A stretch of 33,062 nt of DNA from Acidobacteriaceae bacterium. Its GTDB lineage: Bacteria; Acidobacteriota; Terriglobia; Terriglobales; Acidobacteriaceae. The position numbers and the translations under genes are program-made. Where the stretch lies: assembly GCA_903642265.1 (NCBI GenBank), contig CAHJWN010000044.1, positions 1-33,062 of the forward strand, in the 5' to 3' direction. Positions 9,001 to 18,072 of this stretch are shown here, piece by piece (the first letter of the stretch is position 1; each line of letters opens with the position of its first letter). The notes beneath the pieces were generated by a model. That model ran no database searches and had not been told where the DNA came from. It saw only the letters and a list, made by a program, of their open reading frames with translations.

Positions 9001-11042
9001 CAACTGCGCCCTATAACGGCAGCTTTACGGTGGCGGCGACTTCTACCAGCGGCGGAGCGGTGGCCTTCACGAGCTCCGGAGCATGCAGCAACATCGGTGC
9101 TGTTTATACGATGACCAGCGGGACAGGGATCTGCTCGGTAATCGCAAACCAGTCTGCTACCTCTAACTACCTGGCAGCGGCACCAATCACAAAGACGGTG
9201 AGTGCAGCCCTGGTTGCGCCGAGAGTCACGTTTACGGGAGCGCCCGTGAGCGCAGCCTACCAGGCAAACTTTACGGTTGCTACAACTACGACGGCCAGCA
9301 GCGCAGCGGTGATCACCAGCAGCGGCGCCTGCAAGAACGTGCTCAATGCAGTGACCATGAGCAGTGGAACTGGCACCTGCCTGCTTACCGCAACCTGGGC
9401 GTCGGACACCAACTACAGCGGCGCCTCGTCGAGCCAATCCACGGCTGCGACGCTGGCATCGCAGACGATCACGTTCGCCACAAATCCTCCGATAAGCGCC
9501 GCATACAACAGCAGCTTTACCGTCGCAGCCATAGGCGGTGCCAGCGCAAATGCGGTTTCCTACACCAGTGCCGGTTCGTGCAGCAATATGGGAGCAACAT
9601 ACAAGATGACGAGCGGAGCTGGAACGTGCTCGGTGATCGTCAACGAGGCAGGAAACGCCAACTATGCGGTGGCGAACACAGTGACAAAGAGCGTAAGTGC
9701 GACCCTGGCTTCACAGGCGATTACGTTTATGACCAACCCCCCGCTAAAAGCTACGTACGGTAGCAGCTTTACCGTGGCGGCCACGGGCGGAGCCAGCGCG
9801 AATGGGTTGACCTATACCAGTGCAGGATCGTGCATCAACGCGGGCGCAACGTACAAGATCACCAGTGGTAGTGGAAGTTGCTCGGTGATCGCGAACCAGG
9901 CTGGAGACACAAACTTTTCGGCTGCGATGCAGATCACCAAACTTGTGACTGCGGCGCTTGCTACGCCTGCGATCACCTGGCCTGCTCCGGCGGCGATCGG
10001 ATACGGCACGGCGTTGAGCGCGGCACAGCTCGATGCGACCGCTTCGGTCCCGGGCACCTTCGTCTACACGCCAAAGTCGGGAACGGTGCCCTCCGCAGGC
10101 ATGCAAACACTTGCGGTGGTCTTCACGCCAACCGACACCACCGACTACAGCACGGCGACAGCGGCAGTCTCGCTTACGGTCAACGCGCCGAGTGTTTCAA
10201 TCGGGATATCGAACACCACGCAGACTTACCAGCAATGGACGAATTTTGTGATCGGGCCGATCTATACCGGATCACGTGTGCCTACCGGTTCGGTAACGTT
10301 GTATGACAACGGAGCGGCAATCACTACGCTCACTTTAGGGGGCGATGGTAAGGCCTACTACACGGCAGGTCCTTTCAATGTGGGACCTAACGTTCTTACA
10401 GCGACGTACACCGGCAACAGCTATTTTCCGGCTGGGACGTCAGCACCTGTGACGATCACTGTGCTGCCGGCACCGACAAATTTTCAGGCGAGCTGCTACG
10501 GCGCGCAGACCTACGGAACGGTCTATCAATGTAGCGTGAGCATAAGCGCAAGTACCTCGATGCAGCCGGGTGGCACAATCACGTACAGCTTTGACGGTGG
10601 TGCGCCAGTGAGCGTTGCGATTGTCCATGGGAACGCTCCATTCACCGTAGCTGGAGTGCCGAACGCAGGAAGCCATACGCTGGTGTTGAATTATGCGGCA
10701 CAAGGAAACTTTGCGGCGGCAGCGCCGATCTCGAGGCCGTTTATAACGCAACGGGGGCAGACGCAAGTACAAGCCTCGCCCTCGAGCTATTATCTAGCTT
10801 CGGGCTCGGCGATCACGATCTCGGGGACGGTAACCACGCCCGGCTCGGGTATTCCCACGGGAACCGTAACGTTCTACGACGGCAATAACCTGATCGGCAC
10901 AGGACCAATTGGCGCGAAGGGCACTATCTCCTACAGGGTGGCAAGCATCGCAAAGGGACCGCACATCTATAAAGTCTCCTATGCGGGCTCACCAAACTAC
11001 AGTCCGGCTACATCTTCAACCTGCAGTGTGACGGCATTCTAA
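1..11042 (+). CDS. Giant modular secreted protein with metzincin protease site and octapeptide repeat array (5' partial)
   Basis: The frame is open from base 3, and residues before the GTG at 81 (EIPAGCTSTSC) already belong to an NHL repeat, so the true start is upstream; 3679 residues are visible. Approximate modules by base: NHL repeats to 460; choice-of-anchor D 470-800; two InlB-B-like repeats (GWGGAC) 815-1360; six-blade YGQGGSF propeller 1405-2440; anchor D to 2760; NHL 2770-3510; anchor D to 3830; PASTA-like 3840-4050; unassigned 4080-4790; protease region 4800-6240; octapeptide array 6285-7500; fibronectin III 7610-7910; Ig-like and MBG modules to the stop. HEIGHTLGLSH (5724-5756) is a metzincin zinc site and SVMNY (Met codon 5835) a matching Met-turn. 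No LPXTG, PEP-CTERM or other C-terminal anchor is visible (end SVTAF). Export and surface or matrix location are inferred; substrate unknown. The module order could also suit an adhesin. Confidence 0.9.
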   Translation, partial: KGDVFFASLTPAQVSEIPAGCTSTSCVQVVWTPPAGLGTSQPDGVAVDGAGDVFIADGALDKVLEIPVGCASTSCQVKVGSGFQVPTGVAVDAAGDVFVSDANLGVFEVPAGCATYSCQTMVYAGGAPFGVALDGKGDVVVPLSTGQAVVEVNRSGTQALNFPTTTLGATNTASVTLQNIGNQALQAETPLLINVSGASYAIQAGSGIPVDCSATATLAPGASCNASILFSPQSYTQPNTGTAVFADNALNAASAAQTVTLVGTGAQPVQSFYRVAVTYTGPGSGQVTDTSGAINCTDVSGTSSGTCTVNLPSNGTVTFNAAPSATSTFQGWGGACANAGSNPTCSVVLTQATTIIAIFVNLPTNLLTVTASGTGTGTVTDNLGELACNRSNGLTMGLCSGAYAPGTLVTLTESASGSSVFVGWGGACANSYTIPSCIVTVDAAQNVSASFVAASATQSGTLMPITAGVVYGQGGSFASNLANNGGVTAGSLGNSQGMLVDSSGNLYVADGANNRVLFYPAGSTTPTRVYGQNGSFTSNNAGTSASSLHNPQGIAVDGSGNVYVSDEVNSRVLFYPAGSTIATRVYGQGGSFTSATGNNGGVSADSLYIPMGIVLDQSGNLYVADYGNSRILFYPSGSTTATRVYGQGGSFTSNTPNNGGISTNSLNQAQAVAMDNSGDLYAADSHNNRVLFYPANSTTATQVYGQGGSFTSGIANNGGVDAGTLNNPLALALDSNNGLYVVDRSNNRVLYYPFGTAGASRVYGQGGSFNSATLNNGGISANSLSQPWGVAVGGNGELYIADYGNSRVLGFGSFGNVSVCPANQGGSSPCNNTVTYSYAAVSTTVIGATQVLTQGAPGLDFSLGTNTCKGTITEGSTCDVDVNFTPLAPGLRTGAVQLYDNAANLVASAPAYGVGQEPQIAFGPGVQIALPLTGLHYNVGVAVDASGNTFVADYTAGVVVKYSPTGAQTTVPATGLSAPIGVAVDGAGAVYIVDQNLPYAVKVTPGGVQSTLGSGLSNPIGIALDGAGDVFIGDRNNNRVVEISPTGVQTTVPATGLNQPWGVAVDAQGDVFIADGGNSRVLEVTPAGVQTIVAANGVAQPYGVAVDAAGDVYIADPVHARVVEVPAGGGAQITVGSGLNYPSGVTVDGAGNLLIGDQGAGQVVKLNRSQPPAISFATTNVGSTSTDSPVSFTVQNIGNQVLTGSLVLNLGGSFAETNTQDCSASLPLGPGGLCVESFSFTPQSSSFFSGTAMFTDNSLNLYPLATQTVNLVGTGAVNGVAATVAVPNLLGQTQAAAAAPLSSVGLAMGSISTASSPTVPLGSIISENPVAGTQVAVGSVVNLLVSSGITQAPSPNPLVLENNYFVTGDYVSAGVTLRATGVGGMATGSITIPSYTQSATQGVPDGADVVDAFLYWETLENTATASSTLGTFNGFPIVGQQIGNDLQNYTDGVFTGTLRAYRAAVNAYLPVGAAGTRIVSGTYKVSLPDARTAVPVTEGASLVMVYRVLSPNFPLKSVVIYDGAAIPAVAGTQVVQGFYDATGGANSSGKNTNVFASNGSWNNSVNTVALGSSNRFNAVLNPANAYAAVILSTPVNNSDNDGILDAWKAGPGGSDFHAGQPGYYDVKTSTWVGLAGAKHGQKDLFVQLDYMCGALLASGACDPGKENLFPSPDTDGNDPLAMVQQAFANSGVQLHLQVGNAVPEDTCVDGSSSQLCQFPGQPGVIGWKNSLEFSKLYPRNLYACLTGGDCTTRFPYGQKDSYHYVLMGHSLAIPAWNTRYGTLTSIKVVSGVTTITTVDRGTGINACPSRITLGGVLGNPALNGVYNTTGCADTKTISLLTPGVPNYTYPNSILPEPVIGLTSGTITSISGYSDLGGADSAVTLGLWLTAPNQDMSKKANVLAGTIFHEIGHTLGLSHGGLYFDTPNSYVPTFDANCKPNYQSVMNYLFQLDLVGPNQTLAFSNQTLNTINENAAGSMTQLTDGSGNPATFPTSSWYVPYTLGSPVSPATRHCDGTPLTGDSSYRVDASIAPITPAWSSPQDLSFVGTLQSAERGFNDLTNMDLRQVGATGGEFASLATALSFGSSVAPLNISAGGNVTLGSGGTIALGSGGNITLGSGGNVTLGSGGTIALGSGGNITLGSGGNATVPSGSVITPGGSGTIALGSGGNVTLGSGGTITLGSGGNITLGSGGNVTLGSGGNIALGSGGNITVPSTGGTYSIDGSGGVITLGSGGNITLGSGGNVTLGSGGNIALGSGGNIILGSGGNITLGSGGNIALGSGGNVILGSGGNITLGSGGTITLGSGGNITLGSGGNVILGSGGTVTLGSGGNLAAGDAGNITLGSGGAASIGAGGTITLGSGGSVAIDGAAGNITLGSGGNITLGSGGSLTLNSGGNITLGSGGNITLGSGGVVTPFGGSAITVAAGGNITLGSGGNIALGSGGNITLGSGGNIALGSGGNIALGSGGNIALGSGGTIALGSGGNITLGSGGVITLGANGSLIQGTGSSISLGSVNNITPASGGPLAANELTYETANSVVRPPTAPTETPSAAGVSPASVRINWKAPVFGVVQTYTIYRSSNGATPVVIGSVSGVNGNPPATEFTDSNPDTISATVVYTVTTLLVPDTSGPSRQSVPSPPAVIKNDQSIVLGPLPSSVTLANPPTITATAMSGGAPNGLQVAFSAAGSCLIAGQSIMGNISSAVVALVTTGSCTVTATQPGTTAFNAANSVSGTFMVLPLNSGLKSQTITFPLLPNTQYGQSFTLGATSSVPNTAVSYMASGPCTASGGISGIGVCKITASAPATSTYSGASLTQSFNIYPAVLKVTADSLNVTFGQPVPALTYLYSGFVNGDTASVVSGKPALSTIATAASSAGSYPIVVATGSLATTNYSFLYVDGTLTVQAANQTALVLTTSSPLTFNQSETMSVAGGSTGGSVTYNLISGTCTIAGAKLTAGSGTGSCIVTATMAGSTNYSSITSTPAVVSLGLAVQTIAFTTNPPSTAPYNGSFTVAATSTSGGAVAFTSSGACSNIGAVYTMTSGTGICSVIANQSATSNYLAAAPITKTVSAALVAPRVTFTGAPVSAAYQANFTVATTTTASSAAVITSSGACKNVLNAVTMSSGTGTCLLTATWASDTNYSGASSSQSTAATLASQTITFATNPPISAAYNSSFTVAAIGGASANAVSYTSAGSCSNMGATYKMTSGAGTCSVIVNEAGNANYAVANTVTKSVSATLASQAITFMTNPPLKATYGSSFTVAATGGASANGLTYTSAGSCINAGATYKITSGSGSCSVIANQAGDTNFSAAMQITKLVTAALATPAITWPAPAAIGYGTALSAAQLDATASVPGTFVYTPKSGTVPSAGMQTLAVVFTPTDTTDYSTATAAVSLTVNAPSVSIGISNTTQTYQQWTNFVIGPIYTGSRVPTGSVTLYDNGAAITTLTLGGDGKAYYTAGPFNVGPNVLTATYTGNSYFPAGTSAPVTITVLPAPTNFQASCYGAQTYGTVYQCSVSISASTSMQPGGTITYSFDGGAPVSVAIVHGNAPFTVAGVPNAGSHTLVLNYAAQGNFAAAAPISRPFITQRGQTQVQASPSSYYLASGSAITISGTVTTPGSGIPTGTVTFYDGNNLIGTGPIGAKGTISYRVASIAKGPHIYKVSYAGSPNYSPATSSTCSVTAF
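1405..2440 (+). repeat. Six-unit YGQGGSF / NHL propeller repeat
   Basis: Six protein-level repeats of about 58 residues, each opening with V-Y-G-Q-(G/N)-G-S-F and followed by a G-N-x-Y-x-(A/S)-D NHL-type strand and an R-V-L-x-(F/Y) strand. Units begin near 1407, 1588, 1756, 1933, 2110 and 2287. Six units would make one six-bladed beta-propeller. The second unit is shorter and has N for G (YGQNGSF). Two other NHL blocks in the same protein (before 460 and 2770-3510) lack the YGQGGSF signature. Confidence 0.75.
6285..7500 (+). repeat. 24-bp (8-residue) tandem repeat array, consensus GGN(I/V)(T/A)LGS
   Basis: About 50 tandem octapeptides lie inside the giant protein; 39 keep LGSGG exactly. Variation is limited to position 3 (N/T, rarely V/S/A), position 4 (I/V) and position 5 (T/A/I). 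The first two perfect blocks hold six units each and are separated by proline-containing breaks (NATVPSG..., NITVPST...); a third such break (VVTPFGG) comes later. Synonymous codons differ freely between units (GGC/GGG/GGT/GGA, AGC/AGT, CTG/CTT/CTC/TTG). This suggests an old array held at the protein level and not a recent DNA duplication. Periodicity and composition suggest a beta-solenoid. It lacks the aspartates of RTX calcium repeats. Confidence 0.9.
8965..9960 (+). repeat. Four tandem Ig-like modules of about 83 residues
   Basis: Four consecutive copies of a module start near 8965, 9210, 9460 and 9710. The pattern is TF-x-x-x-P-x-x-A-x-Y then F-T-V-A, a pair of cysteines in S-(G/A)-x-C and G-x-C, then N-(Y/F). 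The last two copies are the most alike (shared FTVAA and GGASAN), which suggests the most recent duplication. The cysteine pair in each copy could form a disulfide. Related but more diverged modules lie on both sides (7930-8460 and 9970 onward). Confidence 0.65.
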
Positions 11043-11077
11043 GAAACATTGCTTGGCAACAAGTTGACCAGGTTACA

Positions 11078-11114
11078 GGAAGGCGCGGTCGCCGCCTGAA
11101 AAGCGAAGCCTTTC
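11078..11114. terminator. Possible weak terminator between convergent genes
   Basis: The 112-base gap between the convergent giant gene and kinase gene holds GGAAGGC (11078-11084), which can pair with GCCTTTC (11108-11114), one pair being G-U. A smaller AGGCG/CGCCT hairpin sits inside. The plus-strand arm runs into a short T/C stretch (TTTCTTTCC) but not a clean T-tract. Position supports a terminator; the structure is weak. Confidence 0.2.
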
Positions 11115-11154
11115 TTTCCTGATGATCTATGCTGCAAACTTAGCCGCGCGATCG

Positions 11155-14322
<3,168 letters not shown>

Positions 14323-14530
14323 ATCGTGCTTCGCAGTCTGGCTAAATTTTAGAGAAAGACAGGTTCCGGAAACTCAGAGTACGAGCTTGCGAGGTGCTTG
14401 ATTGATGGAAGTATAAACGATCCTTCCACCAGTCTGTCTTCTACTCTTATTCGGCATAACACCACTGAGATTGGTTCCGTGATTGCCTGGCATGTGCCAT
14501 TGATTGAGAGAACGAGATACATTGGATCGC
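14323..14530. promoter_or_regulatory. Divergent intergenic region with inverted repeat TGGAAG-N11-CTTCCA
   Basis: These 208 bases separate the minus-strand kinase gene from the plus-strand GH89 gene, so promoters for both should lie here. A 6-bp inverted repeat (14406-14411 and 14423-14428) brackets a TATAAA hexamer (14412-14417). A TTGCGA at 14387 lies 19 bases before it, a poor fit to a sigma-70 promoter. On the minus strand a TAAAAT hexamer lies near 14345-14350. The repeat may be an operator for the downstream pair. All site assignments are tentative. Confidence 0.3.
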
Positions 14531-16744
14531 ATGAAGCGTTGGCAGCTCTGGCTCGTAGTTGCGTTGTCTGCAGTAACTCCTTTGCTGCACGCGGAGGGAC
14601 CGTTGGCCGCTGCTCGTTCCGTACTCGGACGCGAGATGCCACATCTTTCCTCGCAGATTCACCTCTCGCTTGCTGCCGGTGACTACGGGGGCAAGCCGGA
14701 TGGTTTTCGCGTTACCGGGACTGAGGGCAACATCCACGTCCAGGCTGCGACCGCGCCCACGCTTCTGTTCGGAGTGAACTGGTATCTGAAGTACGTCGCC
14801 CATCTGAATGTCTCGACCAACGGCAGCCAGCTAGGCAGGGCAGGGCTAAGACTCCCTGCGGTGGCGTCGCCTATTATCCGGCCAGCGCTCTATCCGTTCC
14901 GGTATGCACTCAATGAGAACACCGACGGTTACACCACGCCTTACTGGGACTTTGCACGATGGCAACATGAGATCGACATACTTGCGCTCTCGGGCTTCAA
15001 CGCGGTGTTGATCCAGCGCGGCAACGATCTCGCCGTATACCAGGCGTTCCAGGACATGGGGTACTCCGACGAAGCTATCCGCCGGTGGATCACGCAGCCA
15101 GCCCACCAGAACTGGCAATGGATGGGCAACATGTGCTGCTTCGTCGAGCCGATTTCGCTTTCGTTGATGAAGAAGCGAGCAGTCTCGGCCCGTGCGGTCA
15201 TGCAGCAGCTTCGTGATCTCGGCATGATGCCGGTCCTGCCTGGCTTCTGGGGCGTGGTTCCGGATGACTTTGCGAAGTACGTTCCCGGTGCGCACGTTGT
15301 GGTGCAAACCGAAGCCTGGAACGGCTTCAAACGTCCGGGCTGGCTTGATCCGCGAGACCCAGCGTTTGCACGGCTAGCCTCTGCATTTTACAAACATCAA
15401 GCGGAACTGTTTGGAGAGAGCGGGCTCTACGACATGGAGACGTTTCAGGAGGGCGGTGTATCGGGAGATGTGCCTGTCGGAGAGGCAGCGATTGCAATTC
15501 AGAAGTCCCTGAACCTTGCGCATCCTGATGCTCTCTGGTTCATGATGGCCTGGCAGGACAATCCGCGCAAAGAGCTGATCGACGCTGTCGATCGCAGCCA
15601 CATTCTGGTCGCCGATATCGAACAGGGCCGTATACCGCGCGATACCCGCGAGGCTGAGTTCAAAGGTGCGCGCTGGTTGTTTGGAGGCTTATGGGAGTTT
15701 GGTGGCCGCACCACAATGGGCGCGCCACTCTACGATTACGCCACACGTATGCCCCAACTGGCAAAGCAGTCTGGTAGCCATCTCTCTGGAACAGCTCTTT
15801 TTACCGAGGGCCTTGACACCAATCCTTTTGCGTACGATCTCTACACTGAGATGGCCTGGCGCAGCGAGCCGGTCGATCTTACCCAATGGACGGCTGATTA
15901 TGCGCTGAGGCGCTACGGCGAGCAAGACCTGCACGCGTCGAAGGCGTGGGGAATTATCCTGAACACGATCTATAGCTATCGCGCTGATGGCGTGAGAGAC
16001 CACGGCGAGCGCGACTCGGCGCACGAATCGATCTTCAACGCACAGCCTTCGCTGGATGCGACGCGTACAGGTCACTGGGCACCGGATGTTCTGCGATACG
16101 ACCCCGCTGTCCTAAAGCCGGCGCTTACAGAACTGCTCCAGGTGGCACCAGCACTGCGCGACACGGCGAGCTATCGGTACGACCTGACAGACATTAGCAG
16201 GCAGGTATTAGCAAATTCAGCTCGCCAGCTGCTTCCGCAAATCAAGGCTGCCTATGCAGCAAAGGACCGGTCAGCATTTGATGCCCTGAGTAAGCAATGG
16301 ATGCTCGACATGCAGCTTGAGAACACATTGCTTGCCACGAATGAGTATTTCCTTCTCGGCCGCTGGTTGAGCTACGTGCCCGCCTGGTCCGACTCTCCCG
16401 CAGAGCTTAGAGCGCTCCAGTACGACGCTCACTCCATCCTGACTACGTGGGGCGATCGAACAGCGAGTCTGGATCTGCATGAGTATGGCAACAAAGACTG
16501 GGCGGGCCTCGTAAGCAGCTACTATGCGGAGCGTTGGAAGCTCTATTTTCAATCGCTTGATGTCGCTCTCGAGACGGGAACGCAGCCCCAGGCCATCGAC
16601 TGGTATAACTTCGGAGACAAGTGGAATCAGTCGGCCGAGAACTTTTCACCCGTTCCTGTCGGCGACACCTATGCGGCAAGCCTGGCAGTAGCACATGTCC
16701 TCGATCTGCAGCCTGCGAGTTCAACCACGAAAGAGTCTCGATGA
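14531..16744 (+). CDS. Alpha-N-acetylglucosaminidase, GH89 (NAGLU-like), exported
   Basis: 737 residues, close to human NAGLU (743). The enzyme removes terminal alpha-linked N-acetylglucosamine with retention. MKRWQLWLVVALSAVTPLLHA is a Sec signal peptide, favouring ATG 14531 over an in-frame TTG at 14504 that would place nine polar residues ahead of it. GH89 landmarks are visible: GFNAVLIQRG (155-164), WQWMGNM (196-202), GMMPVLPGFWG (231-241), ETFQEGG (303-309), WEFGGRTTMGA (388-398) and GTALFTEGL (420-428). By alignment from memory with human NAGLU E316 and E446, E307 and E426 are the acid/base and nucleophile; their spacing (119) suits the family. The stop overlaps the next start (ATGA), so it is translationally coupled to an HGSNAT-like acyltransferase. 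The substrate could be host or environmental glycan with terminal alpha-GlcNAc; heparan sulfate is not proven. Confidence 0.92.
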   Translation: MKRWQLWLVVALSAVTPLLHAEGPLAAARSVLGREMPHLSSQIHLSLAAGDYGGKPDGFRVTGTEGNIHVQAATAPTLLFGVNWYLKYVAHLNVSTNGSQLGRAGLRLPAVASPIIRPALYPFRYALNENTDGYTTPYWDFARWQHEIDILALSGFNAVLIQRGNDLAVYQAFQDMGYSDEAIRRWITQPAHQNWQWMGNMCCFVEPISLSLMKKRAVSARAVMQQLRDLGMMPVLPGFWGVVPDDFAKYVPGAHVVVQTEAWNGFKRPGWLDPRDPAFARLASAFYKHQAELFGESGLYDMETFQEGGVSGDVPVGEAAIAIQKSLNLAHPDALWFMMAWQDNPRKELIDAVDRSHILVADIEQGRIPRDTREAEFKGARWLFGGLWEFGGRTTMGAPLYDYATRMPQLAKQSGSHLSGTALFTEGLDTNPFAYDLYTEMAWRSEPVDLTQWTADYALRRYGEQDLHASKAWGIILNTIYSYRADGVRDHGERDSAHESIFNAQPSLDATRTGHWAPDVLRYDPAVLKPALTELLQVAPALRDTASYRYDLTDISRQVLANSARQLLPQIKAAYAAKDRSAFDALSKQWMLDMQLENTLLATNEYFLLGRWLSYVPAWSDSPAELRALQYDAHSILTTWGDRTASLDLHEYGNKDWAGLVSSYYAERWKLYFQSLDVALETGTQPQAIDWYNFGDKWNQSAENFSPVPVGDTYAASLAVAHVLDLQPASSTTKESR

Positions 16745-17964
16745 CACAGCCAGACCCCTTGATCGCCGCAACTGTCGATTCCGATATCATTCGCGACCGA
16801 GCTGTGGCAAAGCCAGAGCGACTGCTTTCGCTGGACGTCCTTCGCGGTTTGACCATCGCCTTCATGATTATCGTCAACGACCAGATGGGCCCAGCACCGT
16901 TCGCTCAGCTAAGTCATGCGAGCTGGAACGGGTTTACGGCGACCGACCTGGTCTTTCCAACATTTCTTTTCCTGATCGGCATATCGACCGTTCTATCTAC
17001 GGCCGCCCGGCTTGCGCGTGGGGCGACTCGCGCAGACCTCTTCATTCACACCGCGAGGCGGGCGGTGCTGCTGATCTTTCTGGGGTTCGTCGTAAACAAC
17101 TTCCCGTTCTTCCACATGGCAACCGCTCGCTACTACGGGGTACTGCCGAGAATTGGCATTTGCTACTTTGTTGTAGCCTCGCTTTACCTGATCTCCCCGA
17201 CCTGGAAAGACAAGGTAGCGATTGCGGTGCTTTGCCTGATCGGCTACTGGGCGTTGATGCGGTTCGTGGCAGTTCCTGGTTACGGTTTGCCTACTCATGA
17301 TGTTTCGATCAACGACCATGACGGTAATCTGACGGCTTGGCTGGATCGGCAGATATTCAGTGCGCCTCACTTGTACGAACGCACCAGGGACCCAGAAGGT
17401 TTGCTGTCCACGATCCCTTCGATTGCCACAACCCTGTTTGGGCTGCTGGCCGGGCTTTGGCTCAGAACGGCAAACACGACGCGCCGCAAAGTCGCGATGC
17501 TTGCCCTTGCCGGGGTCATCTTGCTGGCAGTTGGCCTTGCGTGGAATCCGGCTTTCCCAATCAACAAGAAGCTATGGAGCAGTTCCTTTTCGCTCTTCGC
17601 GGGTGGCTGGAGCCTGTTGCTGCTTTCCACATCGATTTACCTTGTCGACATTCTCCGGCTCGGCCGTCCAAACAGCGACTCAGACCGTCCAGAGGCATCG
17701 AATCATCCACTTATTTACCAGCCATTGCTGGTACTTGGCACAAACGCCATTACCGCGTACCTGATCTCGGAGCTAGGTGCGAGCCTGTTTTTCACCATCC
17801 TGGTGTCACCAAAGAGCAGCCTGGCGAACGCATCATTTCGGGCAATTGCCGGATCAATCTCTTCGCCGGAATGGTCATCATTGATCTACTCGCTGGCCTT
17901 CTTATTTCTGTGCTGGCTGCTGGTCCTTCCGCTCTACCTAAAGCGAATATTTGTCCGCATCTGA
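16741..17964 (+). CDS. Heparan-alpha-glucosaminide N-acetyltransferase-like membrane protein (HGSNAT/DUF5009/NagX family)
   Basis: 407 residues with a cytoplasmic leader and about ten hydrophobic segments. The conserved core starts with RLLSLDVLRG (27-36), followed by HASWNGFTATDLVFP (59-73), nearly identical to human HGSNAT. H59 corresponds to the histidine regarded as the active-site residue of the human enzyme. LPRIGICYFVV also matches the family. HGSNAT moves an acetyl group from cytosolic acetyl-CoA across the membrane to terminal glucosamine; the bacterial members are poorly characterised. ATG 16741 overlaps the GH89 stop by four bases and is preferred over in-frame upstream codons, which lie deep inside the GH89 gene. 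The pairing suggests acetylation of non-reducing-end glucosamine at the outer face, followed by removal as GlcNAc. It could instead acetylate cell-wall-derived amino sugars. Confidence 0.88.
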   Translation: MTQPDPLIAATVDSDIIRDRAVAKPERLLSLDVLRGLTIAFMIIVNDQMGPAPFAQLSHASWNGFTATDLVFPTFLFLIGISTVLSTAARLARGATRADLFIHTARRAVLLIFLGFVVNNFPFFHMATARYYGVLPRIGICYFVVASLYLISPTWKDKVAIAVLCLIGYWALMRFVAVPGYGLPTHDVSINDHDGNLTAWLDRQIFSAPHLYERTRDPEGLLSTIPSIATTLFGLLAGLWLRTANTTRRKVAMLALAGVILLAVGLAWNPAFPINKKLWSSSFSLFAGGWSLLLLSTSIYLVDILRLGRPNSDSDRPEASNHPLIYQPLLVLGTNAITAYLISELGASLFFTILVSPKSSLANASFRAIAGSISSPEWSSLIYSLAFLFLCWLLVLPLYLKRIFVRI

Positions 17965-18059
17965 CCGCGTGCTTGGTTCACATGCAGTTGCCCGGAGTTC
18001 GCGTAGTCTGATGGCACCAGCCGCACACGCCGAGACGATGCCGTAGTGCGCGAGGTGAC

Positions 18060-18065
18060 AGGAGG
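18060..18065 (+). promoter_or_regulatory. Consensus ribosome binding site AGGAGG deciding the start at 18073
   Basis: A perfect AGGAGG with a 7-base spacer to ATG 18073. The reading frame is also open from a GTG at 18046, but that codon lies before this site, so the ATG is the real start. Confidence 0.85.
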
Positions 18066-18072
18066 ATTGATC

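Noticed and set aside
14504..14530. TTG 14504 as start of the GH89 gene
   Set aside because: It would add nine polar residues ahead of a well-formed signal peptide that begins at ATG 14531.
16621..16740. Upstream extension of the acyltransferase frame
   Set aside because: It overlaps the GH89 gene by 120 bases; ATG 16741 in the ATGA overlap is the natural coupled start.
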